Part shown: piece by piece, positions 44,519 to 51,775 of the stretch
How positions within the stretch are numbered: position 1 is the first letter of the stretch
Layout: each line of letters opens with the position of its first letter
Source: an uncultured Alphaproteobacteria bacterium
GTDB taxonomy: Bacteria; Pseudomonadota; Alphaproteobacteria; HIMB59; GCA-002718135
Assembly (NCBI GenBank): GCA_902512415.1
Contig: CABXJB010000003.1
Span: 1 to 51,775, forward strand
Length of the DNA: 51,775 bases
Direction of reading: 5' to 3'
The notes under the pieces: generated by a model
What the model saw: the letters and a program-made list of their open reading frames with translations, nothing else
Told to the model about the DNA's origin: nothing
Databases searched by the model: none
Translations under genes and position numbers: made by a program

Positions 44519-45934
44519 ATGAATAAAATTTATTATGAAAGTTTATTAAAAGCAATAGAAAGAAATAAACCTAACATAGCTTCAACTAAAAAAAGACTAG
44601 AAGATGCTGGTGTAAAATATGTTTTATCAAGTTGGATTGACATGCACGGTATTCCAAAAACTAAACCTGTGCCAATGAGTGATTTTGAAGCTTTATGTAT
44701 GGGGAAAGGTCCTCAGTTTGCTGTTCATTCAATTTCTTTTGTTCCAGAATTAACTCCGGCTGATTCTGATCAAGTTATGCTTCCTGATCTTAATTCTGTT
44801 TATATTTGTCCATGGGATAAAACAACAGCCATAATATTTGCAGACTTATTTTGGGAAGATGCACCCTATAATGTTTGTCCAAGACAGGCTCTTAAAAAAA
44901 TTATTCAAGAAAAACAAGATCAAGGATACCAAGGTTTTGCAGGTATTGAGCCTGAATTTATTGTAATGAAATACAATGAAAAAGGTGAGCCAGTCAAAGC
45001 AATAGATAACGATCCTCCTCATGGTATTCAACCAAGAAGACAAGCATTTGGCTATGATGTAGAGTATTCTTTAGACTCAATGCATTTTTTAAAAGAAATG
45101 ATTGATATATTGGGTGAATTAGGATGGGACTTACATGATGTTGTTGCTGAGGGCGCTTATTCTCAATTTGAATTAGATTTTCATTATACTGATTTGCTTC
45201 AAATGGCAGATAGATTAGTATTTTTAAAAATACTTTTAAAAGAAATAGCAAAAAAACATGATATGTTTGTAACTTTCATGCCAAAACCTACTATCGGGGA
45301 TTGGCGATCAGGAGGACATATAAATTTTTCACTTAACGATATTAAGAAAAATGCAAATGTTTTTAAAGACGGTGATAAATGGTCTCAAGATGCAATGCAT
45401 GCGGTTGGTGGTTTACTTGCTCATTCAGAAGCCATAACAGCTATCACTTGCCCTACAGTAAATTCATATAATGGATTGGTACCAACAGTTGGTGGTTTTG
45501 AAGGAGGGGTTCATACTTGGGCACCAACTAACATTACATATGGACATAATAATCGTTCTGCTCAGTTTAGATTACCACAAAATAGATATTGTATAGAGAA
45601 CCGTGCAGCTGATTTAACAATGAATGTTTATTTGGCACTTGGCATGACTATATCAGCCGCAGTAGATGGCATTCAAAATAAAACTGATCCTGGTAAGCCT
45701 TCCGACTTTGATCTGTATACTTTAAAAGATGAGGATATGAAAAAACTTGGTATTAGACGTCTTCCTCGAAACTTACTGCAAGCAACTGCAGCTTTACAAA
45801 AAGATAAACTTGCAGAAAAAGTAATGGGTAAAGTTATGTTAAATTCCTATGTTCAGTATAAAAATGATGAATGGGAAAGATATCATCAGGCTGTTACCGA
45901 CTGGGAAGTAAAAGAATATCTAAGGTTATATTAA
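44519..45934 (+). CDS. Glutamine-synthetase-like ligase (GlnT/GmaS/gamma-glutamylamine type)
   Basis: A 471-residue GS-fold protein with a strong AAGGAGG site. The N-terminal beta-grasp holds YVLSSWIDMHGIPKTKPVP. The catalytic domain has GIEPEFIV, VAEGAYSQFELDF, GGHINFSLN and NRSAQFRLPQNRYCIENRAADLTMN, which carry the usual metal and ATP residues. It is too divergent from housekeeping GlnA to be assigned ammonia as substrate. In a cluster with a Rieske oxygenase and a ureohydrolase, gamma-glutamylation of an amine (methylamine, putrescine or a pathway intermediate) is plausible. A second relative starts at 51108. Confidence 0.85.
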   Translation: MNKIYYESLLKAIERNKPNIASTKKRLEDAGVKYVLSSWIDMHGIPKTKPVPMSDFEALCMGKGPQFAVHSISFVPELTPADSDQVMLPDLNSVYICPWDKTTAIIFADLFWEDAPYNVCPRQALKKIIQEKQDQGYQGFAGIEPEFIVMKYNEKGEPVKAIDNDPPHGIQPRRQAFGYDVEYSLDSMHFLKEMIDILGELGWDLHDVVAEGAYSQFELDFHYTDLLQMADRLVFLKILLKEIAKKHDMFVTFMPKPTIGDWRSGGHINFSLNDIKKNANVFKDGDKWSQDAMHAVGGLLAHSEAITAITCPTVNSYNGLVPTVGGFEGGVHTWAPTNITYGHNNRSAQFRLPQNRYCIENRAADLTMNVYLALGMTISAAVDGIQNKTDPGKPSDFDLYTLKDEDMKKLGIRRLPRNLLQATAALQKDKLAEKVMGKVMLNSYVQYKNDEWERYHQAVTDWEVKEYLRLY

Positions 45935-45964
45935 TTAATATAAAATAGATTATATTTTACTATA

Positions 45965-46981
45965 ATGAATATTAATGATTATGAAATTTATAATCTTGGT
46001 AATGTAGAGCTTGTATCAGGTGAAACTTTACTTTCGGCTAAGCTAGCTTATAAAACATACGGTTCATTAAATTCAGATAAAAGTAATGTAATAGTTTTAC
46101 CTACTTTTTATACTGGTACTCATAATAGAAATGAAGGTTTCTTTGGTACGAATAGAGCTATTAATCCTGATAAGCATTTTATAATATCTATAAATTTATT
46201 TGGAAATGGCTTATCTTCATCTCCAAGCAATGCAGATGAAAAACAAAAAGGTTCACAATTTCCTTCAATTTCTTTGTTTGATAATGTTGCTTGCCAACAC
46301 AAACTTTTAACGAAGCATTTAAATATTAACAAAATTGCATTAGTAACTGGATGGTCCATGGCAGGTTGCCAATCCTATCAATGGGCTTCTCAATATCCAG
46401 ATATGGTTGATGCCATCTTACCTTTTTGTGCTTCAGCCAAAACTTCAGAACATAATTTTGTTTTTTTAGAAGGTGTTAAAGCTGCCCTTTGTGCTGATCC
46501 AGCTTGGAATAATGGTAATTATTCTTCACCTCCACTTAGAGGTTTAAAAGCTTTTGGAAGAGTTTACGCTGGTTGGGCTTTTTCTCAGTCTTTTTTTAGA
46601 GAAAAGGCATATAAAATTTTAGGTTTCCAAAATGTTGAAGAATTATTAGTTGATTGGGAAAATGATCATGTCAGCAATTGGGATGCAAATAATCTTTTAA
46701 CAAAACTATTAACCTGGCAAAAAGGAGATATTTCTGTTGGAAAAAAATATAATGGTAATTTTATAGAAGCGCTAAAAAGTATTAAAGCTAAGACTATAAT
46801 TATGCCATGTAGCCACGATCTATATTTCCCGCCTGAAGATAATGAATTTGAAATCAAACATATTAAAAACTCTGAATTAAGAACTTACAACTCCATCTGG
46901 GGGCATTGTGTTGCCAATCCAGGGAATGATAAAGGTTTTGAAATTGCACTAGATCAAGCAGTTAATGACCTTTTAGGATAA
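45965..46981 (+). CDS. MetX-like alpha/beta-hydrolase (homoserine O-acetyltransferase family)
   Basis: A 338-residue alpha/beta-hydrolase of the homoserine acetyltransferase superfamily. The nucleophile elbow is GWSMAG (Ser131), the acid is in PCSHDLYFPPED near residue 282 and the histidine in WGHCVANPG near 316. The elbow differs from the GGSLGG of typical MetX, so hydrolase activity is as likely as acyl transfer. It is 30 bases after the ligase gene, without a clear ribosome-binding site, and is the last member of the plus-strand cluster. Confidence 0.83.
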   Translation: MNINDYEIYNLGNVELVSGETLLSAKLAYKTYGSLNSDKSNVIVLPTFYTGTHNRNEGFFGTNRAINPDKHFIISINLFGNGLSSSPSNADEKQKGSQFPSISLFDNVACQHKLLTKHLNINKIALVTGWSMAGCQSYQWASQYPDMVDAILPFCASAKTSEHNFVFLEGVKAALCADPAWNNGNYSSPPLRGLKAFGRVYAGWAFSQSFFREKAYKILGFQNVEELLVDWENDHVSNWDANNLLTKLLTWQKGDISVGKKYNGNFIEALKSIKAKTIIMPCSHDLYFPPEDNEFEIKHIKNSELRTYNSIWGHCVANPGNDKGFEIALDQAVNDLLG

Positions 46982-47020
46982 TTATTTAAATTTAAATCCA
47001 ATTTTGTATAATATATAAAA

Positions 47021-47269
47021 ATGAATATAAAATTAATCAAAGAAAAATGGATTAAATTTTATAAAAGAGGTTTTATAACTGGTTTGATGGTTTTGTGTTT
47101 TTTATGTCTCATAGACCAAACTCTACAAACACCGTTTTTTTTCAATAAACTAGACAGTAGTAATATTATGCTCACTCTTTCTTTTATTTTATTTGGATCA
47201 GTTTTTTGTGGAATAATAAGTTTTATTTTTTTAATAATTATATCTATTGTAACTGTTCCTAAAAAATAA
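47021..47269 (+). CDS. Small two-helix membrane protein, unknown function
   Basis: An 82-residue protein with two hydrophobic segments (about 19-33 and 49-78) and a basic N-terminus (KEKWIKFYKRGF). No family is recognised. It starts 39 bases after the MetX-like gene. Base composition is like the neighbours and the frame is uninterrupted, so it is probably a real gene. It ends 14 bases before the convergent small frame at 47284. Confidence 0.6.
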   Translation: MNIKLIKEKWIKFYKRGFITGLMVLCFLCLIDQTLQTPFFFNKLDSSNIMLTLSFILFGSVFCGIISFIFLIIISIVTVPKK

Positions 47270-47283
47270 TTATATTTGGATTA

Positions 47284-47451
47284 TTATTTTTTTTTAAAAA
47301 AATCTTTTAAATAAAATTCATTATCTTTTTTTGCTAATTTTCGAAGTAATAAAAACATTATGATAGCCCATAAAATTATTACAATTATTTTGTATTCAAA
47401 ACCTAATTGATAAATATTGCTTAAAAAGTTTTCAATAATTTTATAATTCAT
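47284..47451 (-). CDS. Possible 55-residue single-helix membrane protein
   Basis: A short frame from ATG 47451 to TAA 47284. One membrane helix spans about residues 21-36 (KIIVIILWAIIMFLLL), followed by a lysine-rich tail. No clear Shine-Dalgarno precedes the ATG. The hydrophobic-then-basic pattern supports a real protein, but in such AT-rich DNA similar frames can arise by chance. It lies downstream of the terminator at 47483, so it would need its own promoter. Confidence 0.4.
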   Translation of the reverse strand: MNYKIIENFLSNIYQLGFEYKIIVIILWAIIMFLLLRKLAKKDNEFYLKDFFKKK

Positions 47452-47482
47452 ATTAAATAATTTATCTTACATGCATAATTAA

Positions 47483-47510
47483 AAAAGGGCAGTAAAAATA
47501 CTGCCCTTTT
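47483..47510. terminator. Terminator of the amtB transcript
   Basis: AAAAGGGCAGTA (47483-47494) and TACTGCCCTTTT (47499-47510) form a perfect 12-bp stem around AAAA, with T-runs in both directions. It lies 17 bases past the stop of the small gene at 47527 and probably ends the amtB operon. Confidence 0.88.
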
Positions 47511-47526
47511 AATTTATAAAATAAGT

Positions 47527-47700
47527 TTACTTGTTGTTTTCTGCTGTCTCTGATTCATGTCTTGCAGCAGCAATAATTACACCTAAGCATATGCAAGCTG
47601 TAACTAAAGTGAATAGAACAAGCATGCCAGATGAGCCTGCCCATGTAAAATAAGCATCTACACCCTCCCAACTTGCTGATTCTCCAGGAAATGTATTCAT
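47527..47700 (-). CDS. Small single-helix membrane protein downstream of amtB
   Basis: A 57-residue protein with ATG at 47700 and AAAGGA 8 bases upstream. The N-terminus is polar (NTFPGESASWEGVD), one membrane helix spans about residues 26-46 (MLVLFTLVTACICLGVIIAAA), and the tail is charged. It lies 20 bases after amtB and before the shared terminator, so it is cotranscribed with amtB and under the same riboswitch-like leader. It is not a PII (GlnK) protein, the usual amtB partner. A role as an accessory to the transporter is only an inference. Confidence 0.72.
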   Translation of the reverse strand: MNTFPGESASWEGVDAYFTWAGSSGMLVLFTLVTACICLGVIIAAARHESETAENNK

Positions 47701-47720
47701 AATATGTTCCTTTCTCTCTG

Positions 47721-49001
47721 TTACTGGTTATAAGCTTGTAATCCAAGCTCAGCTTTATCAATACCTGCTTTTTGAACGTGATCTGGGACACGTAACCAAC
47801 CAGCCATTTTCATAATATATGAAATAACATAGCCAGGTACAAATCCAGTTAAAGCCATTACAATGGCGCCAACTATTTGACCCGTTAGATTTGAAGCTGG
47901 AATTTCTCCTGCTGCTGGAAAGCCAGAAGCAAAAAGACCTACACACAACATACCTAAGATACCACAAACACCGTGAATTGATACCGCTCCTACACAGTCA
48001 TCAATTTTGAATGTGTTATGAAGCCAATTATTTGCAGGAATAATTACACACCCTGCAATTGTACCAAGAATAAATGCAAAGCCAGGATACCAAATATCAA
48101 GACCACCAGCACATATAAATATACCTGCTAGTCCACCTGACATCATCCAAAACGGATTTCCTTTACTCCACCAGAAAGCACCGATCATGCCTCCAGCTAG
48201 ACCCATCAAAGTATTGAATGCAAAAGAAGATAATGTAGCTGGTGCACCATAAATATTTACCCAACCTCCATAATCTGATCCTGCCCAAATTAAACAAGCT
48301 CCTAGGAATCCAAAGAAACCTACAATCAAAGTTAATAAACCAACAAAAGATAGAACTAAGCTATGACCTTCAAGATCATTTGCAGAGCCATCATCATTAT
48401 ATTTTCCTATTCTTGGACCTAGATTCAAGAGTACTCCAAACGCAAACAATCCTGCAACAGTATGAACACACCCTGCAGCTGCTACATCATGGAATCCCCA
48501 ACTAGTTACAAGCCATCCATCTGGATGCCATCCCCAAGAAGCTGCTAAAATCCAAACTACAGATCCTAAAACAACTGCTAGAAATACGAATGCACTAATT
48601 CTAATTCTTTCAATTACAGCTCCTGAAAAAATCGAAGCTGTTGTACATGCAAACAATGTAAATGCAGCCCAGAATACACCAGTAGCCTGGTCACTTAGCA
48701 TTGGTCCCATTGAAACATTCCATGGAACTCCGTATCCTTCTAAATCAATAGGTACAAATCCTCCTGGAAAAGCTAGGTAGATCCACCATCCAAATAGCCA
48801 AAATGTTGGGATCATAAATGCAAATGCTAATAAATTTTTAACACCTGAAGAAACAGCGTTTTGCATTCTTGTAGCGCCTACTTCATACATTAAGAAACCA
48901 ACGTGAATAATAATCATAAGTCCTGTACACCACCAATAGTAAGCTTCCATGCCCACGTTTGCTTGTGTGGTGACAAAAACATTTAATTCTTCCAACGTCA
49001 T
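47721..49001 (-). CDS. amtB: Ammonium transporter (AmtB/Rh family)
   Basis: A 426-residue membrane protein with about 11 helices. The conserved FHDVAAAGCVHTVAG near residue 170 and VSIHGVCGILG near 345 contain the twin histidines of the conduction pore. TTASIFSGAVIERI near 120 is typical of the first conserved block. There is no obvious cleaved signal peptide, though the N-terminus starts with an extracellular segment as in many Amt proteins. GGAGG precedes the ATG. A glutamine-riboswitch-like leader lies 90 bases upstream. It imports ammonium, or possibly methylammonium, for the GS-type enzymes nearby. Confidence 0.95.
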   Translation of the reverse strand: MTLEELNVFVTTQANVGMEAYYWWCTGLMIIIHVGFLMYEVGATRMQNAVSSGVKNLLAFAFMIPTFWLFGWWIYLAFPGGFVPIDLEGYGVPWNVSMGPMLSDQATGVFWAAFTLFACTTASIFSGAVIERIRISAFVFLAVVLGSVVWILAASWGWHPDGWLVTSWGFHDVAAAGCVHTVAGLFAFGVLLNLGPRIGKYNDDGSANDLEGHSLVLSFVGLLTLIVGFFGFLGACLIWAGSDYGGWVNIYGAPATLSSFAFNTLMGLAGGMIGAFWWSKGNPFWMMSGGLAGIFICAGGLDIWYPGFAFILGTIAGCVIIPANNWLHNTFKIDDCVGAVSIHGVCGILGMLCVGLFASGFPAAGEIPASNLTGQIVGAIVMALTGFVPGYVISYIMKMAGWLRVPDHVQKAGIDKAELGLQAYNQ

Positions 49002-49090
49002 TTTGTCCTCCTTACGAGTTTATTTCAAAACAACCGCTTAACTCATTAAGTTTAAGGGAAATGAAAAAGGCTAAAAGAAAAAACTATAAC

Positions 49091-49146
49091 TGCGTTCCTT
49101 CGGTTTTAACCTACTTCCGTCTCACTCAAATTATGAGATGAACGAT
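49091..49146 (-). ncRNA. Glutamine riboswitch-like leader (glnA motif) of amtB
   Basis: Read on the minus strand, CGTTC (from 49144 down) pairs with GAACG (near 49093-49097) as helix P1. CTCA/TGAG forms P2, and GGTT/AACC forms P3. The conserved single-stranded blocks ACGGAAGTAGG and CCGAAGGAACGC match what I recall of the glnA-type glutamine aptamer. It sits about 90 bases upstream of the amtB start, a known kind of target for this class. Regulation would be by glutamine level. The expression platform is not resolved: no strong terminator lies between the aptamer and the GGAGG site, so translational control is possible. Confidence 0.8.
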
Positions 49147-49257
49147 AAATAATGATTTATATCTAGACTTTTATTAGCTGATTCAACATTAAAATTTACT
49201 TTTTAGTGGATCATGGGTATATTTTTTCCCTGATTTTAGGCATTTTACTATTTATTG

Positions 49258-50136
49258 TTAATTAATTTTTTTATTTTCACGAAGTTCATAAGCTGTGTGA
49301 GTTATTATAATCAAAATTATAACAATTCCTCCTATGATTGTTTTTGTTGATGGTTGCTCATGAATAACAAACCAAACCCAAATTGGACCAAGGATGGTCT
49401 CTAGAATAAAAAATATTTCAACTTCATATGCTGGTATATATCTCGGAGCAATAGTCATACAGGCCAATGGAATAACTAAAAATAAACCCATTACAAAAAT
49501 AAAAAACAATTGATCTGAATTAATGAAAAGTAATGCATTAAATGAATTTAAAAAAACTAAAGGAATTACTAGAGTAAATAATTTTGCTATCAAAAGTGCA
49601 GGAAGAAGATCAACCAGTTTACTAAAACGTATCACTACAGCACTACCTCCAATAAATATCGCAGTCAGTAATCCAAAAAAATCTCCAAAAAGACGCCCTC
49701 CTTGATAAGACTCATAAAAAATAAATAATATAGTCACAAAACAAGCAATAATTGTTACCCACATTCTTTTACTAGGATATTCTTTGATAAATATTGAGCT
49801 AAGAATGGCGGTTGCAAAAGGAGTTAACGCAATCATTATTAGTGTATTTGCAACATTAGTATTTTGGATGGATATTACAAACGTTGTGTTACCTAATGCA
49901 ACTAAGACAGCATACAATAAACCTGGCAGCCCGGTTATCAGTAAAGAGTGAAGAAAGTTTTTTTTATAATATAAGAGTAAGAAAATTAATAAAAAAAAGA
50001 ACGGAATCAATCCTCTATAAAAAAGTAACTCCCAAGAAGGAATATTGATTAAACGAATAAACAAAGAATCTGGGGTAATAAGTAATACACCAATTAAAGA
50101 TAAGAAAATTCCTTTTTGTTTATCTGTTAAATCCAT
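49258..50136 (-). CDS. EamA/DMT-family transporter
   Basis: A 292-residue membrane protein with about ten hydrophobic helices arranged as two EamA repeats; the first repeat ends near TPFATAILSSIFIKEYPSKRMW (split here) around residues 100-125, and the second near FILETILGPIWVWFVIHEQPS around 245-265. DMT transporters export metabolites or amino acids or take up nucleotide sugars. It starts 7 bases after the neighbouring EamA gene, so both form one operon that reads towards amtB. Substrate unknown. Confidence 0.87.
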   Translation of the reverse strand: MDLTDKQKGIFLSLIGVLLITPDSLFIRLINIPSWELLFYRGLIPFFFLLIFLLLYYKKNFLHSLLITGLPGLLYAVLVALGNTTFVISIQNTNVANTLIMIALTPFATAILSSIFIKEYPSKRMWVTIIACFVTILFIFYESYQGGRLFGDFFGLLTAIFIGGSAVVIRFSKLVDLLPALLIAKLFTLVIPLVFLNSFNALLFINSDQLFFIFVMGLFLVIPLACMTIAPRYIPAYEVEIFFILETILGPIWVWFVIHEQPSTKTIIGGIVIILIIITHTAYELRENKKIN

Positions 50137-50143
50137 TATTTTA

Positions 50144-50989
50144 TTAATTTAATTTTCTTACTTCTCTAATTGAAATATAAATACCACTTGATACAATAAA
50201 AAATAAACCTAACCATAACCATTTGTTAGGAAAGTCGCCAAAGAAATAATAACCAATTAAAACATTATTAACTATTTCAAAGTAACCTAAAGGAGCAAGT
50301 TTAGATGCTTCTGCATAGTTTAATGATAAGATTAAACAAAAATGAGCAAAGGCTCCTACTGCCGCTAAACAAATCATCAATAACCATTGATTAATATTTG
50401 GTGTTGTCCAATAATATGGAACAATAAGACTAGTTATAATAGCACCAAAGACGCCAGTAAATATTAATGTCAGATAGGGATTATCAAAAGATGTAAGTTT
50501 TCTAGTTGAAATTATATAAAATGCATAGGATATTCCTGCTCCAATACTAGCGATTGATGCTAGGTTAATTTTTATAATACCAGGTTGAATAATAATAAGT
50601 GCTCCAATAAATCCTACAAATACTGCCCCCCATCGATGAATCCCAACTTTTTCTTTTAATAAAAGTGCGGATAAAATTGTAACAAAGATTGGAGCAACAA
50701 AAGCCAAAGTTAGGGCTTTTGCTAAAGAAATAACAGAAATAGAATAAAAAAAACAAATAGTTGATAAGAATAAGAAAATACTTCTAGAGAGTTGGAGTAA
50801 AAAATTATGTGGCCACGTAAGATATTTTCTTAAAAATAAAAACGTGATTGGAAGACTTATTAGAACCATAAAAAAATAACGCGCCCATACTACTTCTAAA
50901 AAATGCATCTCAGTACTTAAGTATTTTGCCATACCGTCCATTATGGGTAGTGTAGACCACGCTATAAGATTTAATATAATTGCTTTCAT
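50144..50989 (-). CDS. EamA/DMT-family transporter
   Basis: A 281-residue membrane protein with ten predicted helices and two EamA repeats: FVAPIFVTILSALLLKEKVG near residue 95 and a matching segment ending GYYFFGDFPNKWLW near 250. It is the first gene of the two-gene transporter operon and is paralogous to, but clearly different from, the gene at 49258. It is divergent from the GS-like gene at 51108. Two adjacent EamA proteins could act as a pair or separately; the substrate is unknown. Confidence 0.88.
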   Translation of the reverse strand: MKAIILNLIAWSTLPIMDGMAKYLSTEMHFLEVVWARYFFMVLISLPITFLFLRKYLTWPHNFLLQLSRSIFLFLSTICFFYSISVISLAKALTLAFVAPIFVTILSALLLKEKVGIHRWGAVFVGFIGALIIIQPGIIKINLASIASIGAGISYAFYIISTRKLTSFDNPYLTLIFTGVFGAIITSLIVPYYWTTPNINQWLLMICLAAVGAFAHFCLILSLNYAEASKLAPLGYFEIVNNVLIGYYFFGDFPNKWLWLGLFFIVSSGIYISIREVRKLN

Positions 50990-51107
50990 TTGGATATTTA
51001 TAGTAAAAAGTATTATTGAATAGTTATTAAATGTTTTATAAAAAATGTATTTATTAATTATTATTTGATGTTTAATAATCTGTTATTTAAATATTTAAGG
51101 AGATAAA

Positions 51108-51775
51108 ATGGCTATAAATCTAGCGGAGATCGCAAAAAAGAAAAAAATAAAATACTTTTTAATAAGTTATGTGGATTTTTTTGGAGTACTTAGATCTAAA
51201 TTAGTTCCTGCTCAATCTATAAAAGAAATGCAAAAAGAAGGTGCGGGATTTGCCGGTTTTTCTACATATTTAGATATGTCTCCATCTGACCCAGATATGG
51301 CAGCAATACCTGATCCGAATAGCTTCATACAACTACCCTGGCAAATGGATGTGGGTTGGTTAGCGGCAGATTTATGGATGGATGGTAAACCTGTTGATGC
51401 ATCTCCTCGTGTTATGTTGCGCAATCAAATTAATAAATTAGCAAAAAAAAATATGTATTTAAAAAGCGGTGTTGAATGTGAATATTTTTTAATTTCTCCA
51501 AGTGGAGATTCCATAGCTGATCAAAAAGATATTGCTGATAAACCATGTTATGATCAATCTGCGCTAATGCGTCAGTATGATTTGATTAGAGGTATATGTG
51601 ATTCAATGATTATGCTAGGATGGGGTCCATACCAAAACGATCATGAAGATGCTAACGGACAATTTGAAATGAATTGGGATTTTTCAGACTGCCTACAAAC
51701 GGCTGACCGTCATGTTTTTTTTAAATTTATGGTTAGAACTCTTGCAGAAAAGGTGGGTTTAAGAGCTACCTTTAT
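51108..51775 (+). CDS. Glutamine synthetase type III-like / gamma-glutamylmethylamide synthetase (3' end outside window)
   Basis: The first 222 residues of a GS-fold protein, running off the window end. ATG 51108 has AAGGAG at ideal spacing. YFLISYVDFFGVLRSKLVPA, GAGFAGFSTYLDMSPSDPD, SGVECEYFLISP and YQNDHEDANGQFEMNW are visible; the pattern fits GlnT and GmaS. GmaS ligates methylamine to glutamate in marine methylamine users, and GlnT can act on ammonia. The two cannot be separated by eye. Its presence near amtB supports a nitrogen-assimilation role. It is a different paralogue from the one at 44519. Confidence 0.87.
   Translation, partial: MAINLAEIAKKKKIKYFLISYVDFFGVLRSKLVPAQSIKEMQKEGAGFAGFSTYLDMSPSDPDMAAIPDPNSFIQLPWQMDVGWLAADLWMDGKPVDASPRVMLRNQINKLAKKNMYLKSGVECEYFLISPSGDSIADQKDIADKPCYDQSALMRQYDLIRGICDSMIMLGWGPYQNDHEDANGQFEMNWDFSDCLQTADRHVFFKFMVRTLAEKVGLRATF

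Noticed and set aside
47555..47791. Minus-strand frame of 78 codons overlapping the end of amtB and the small membrane gene
   Set aside because: It overlaps two better supported genes in another frame and its N-terminal part has no start signal.
48242..48505. Plus-strand frame of 87 codons opposite amtB
   Set aside because: Low-complexity His/Leu-rich translation that is an antisense shadow of amtB.
50990..51107. Riboswitch or second glutamine aptamer ahead of the GS-like gene
   Set aside because: The region is uniformly AT-rich with no aptamer-like blocks; only the AAGGAG site stands out.
1..51775. CRISPR arrays, insertion sequences, prophage genes, tRNA or rRNA genes
   Set aside because: No regularly spaced repeats, transposase or integrase-like proteins, or tRNA-like cloverleafs were noticed on reading both strands; the only long repeat is the permease duplication.

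Overview
The window is very AT-rich, densely packed and free of recognisable mobile elements, tRNAs or rRNAs. Genes commonly abut or overlap by 1-8 bases. The content (several sugar ABC transporters, Rieske and dimethylglycine-dehydrogenase-like enzymes, a DmdA/GcvT-type protein, GlnT/GmaS-type glutamine synthetase relatives, AmtB) fits a streamlined marine alphaproteobacterium of the SAR11 / HIMB59 / AEGEAN-169 / SAR116 type. That assignment is an inference from gene content and base composition; there is no phylogenetic marker in the window.

Layout. (1) 1-6401, plus strand: the end of an aldehyde dehydrogenase, then a CUT2-type simple-sugar importer (binding protein, ATPase, permease) followed by a ThuA-domain protein, a Gfo/Idh/MocA oxidoreductase and a membrane fatty-acid desaturase. 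(2) 6415-12221: an AglR-like LacI repressor divergent from an aglEFGK-like alpha-glucoside importer, with a perfect 16-bp operator palindrome in the promoter. (3) 12222-12419: a terminator, a second operator-like site and a candidate small RNA whose 5' part is complementary to Shine-Dalgarno/start regions. (4) 12420-16215: a short GlpD, two HAD phosphatases, a D-glycerate 3-kinase-like protein and a small membrane methyltransferase-like protein (C3/sugar-phosphate metabolism). (5) 16363-20008: a luciferase-like monooxygenase, ThDP enzyme and alpha/beta-hydrolase operon. (6) 20005-33896: an amino-sugar region with NagA, two SIS proteins, a GH20 hexosaminidase, a Gfo/Idh/MocA enzyme, a CUT1 importer with a tandemly duplicated permease but no ATPase, plus a GMC oxidoreductase, an enolase-superfamily enzyme and a galactokinase-family kinase. 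(7) 33896-46981: an aldehyde dehydrogenase and M24 peptidase, then a divergent block that looks devoted to methylated or guanidino nitrogen compounds: a BBOX/TauD dioxygenase, a DmdA/GcvT-like protein, a dimethylglycine/sarcosine dehydrogenase-like flavoprotein and a ureohydrolase on the minus strand; a Rieske oxygenase, glyoxalase I, cupin, glutamine-synthetase-like ligase and MetX-like hydrolase on the plus strand. (8) 47021-51775: small membrane proteins, AmtB preceded by what looks like a glutamine riboswitch, two EamA transporters and the start of a second GlnT/GmaS-type protein.

Together the genes describe a heterotroph that scavenges sugars, amino sugars and methylated nitrogen compounds, and couples ammonium uptake to glutamine status through RNA. 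The strongest leads are the glutamine-riboswitch-like leader of amtB in an alphaproteobacterial context, the candidate AbcR-like small RNA next to the agl-type operon, the partly homogenised duplicate permeases, and the Rieske/ureohydrolase/ligase cluster of unknown substrate.
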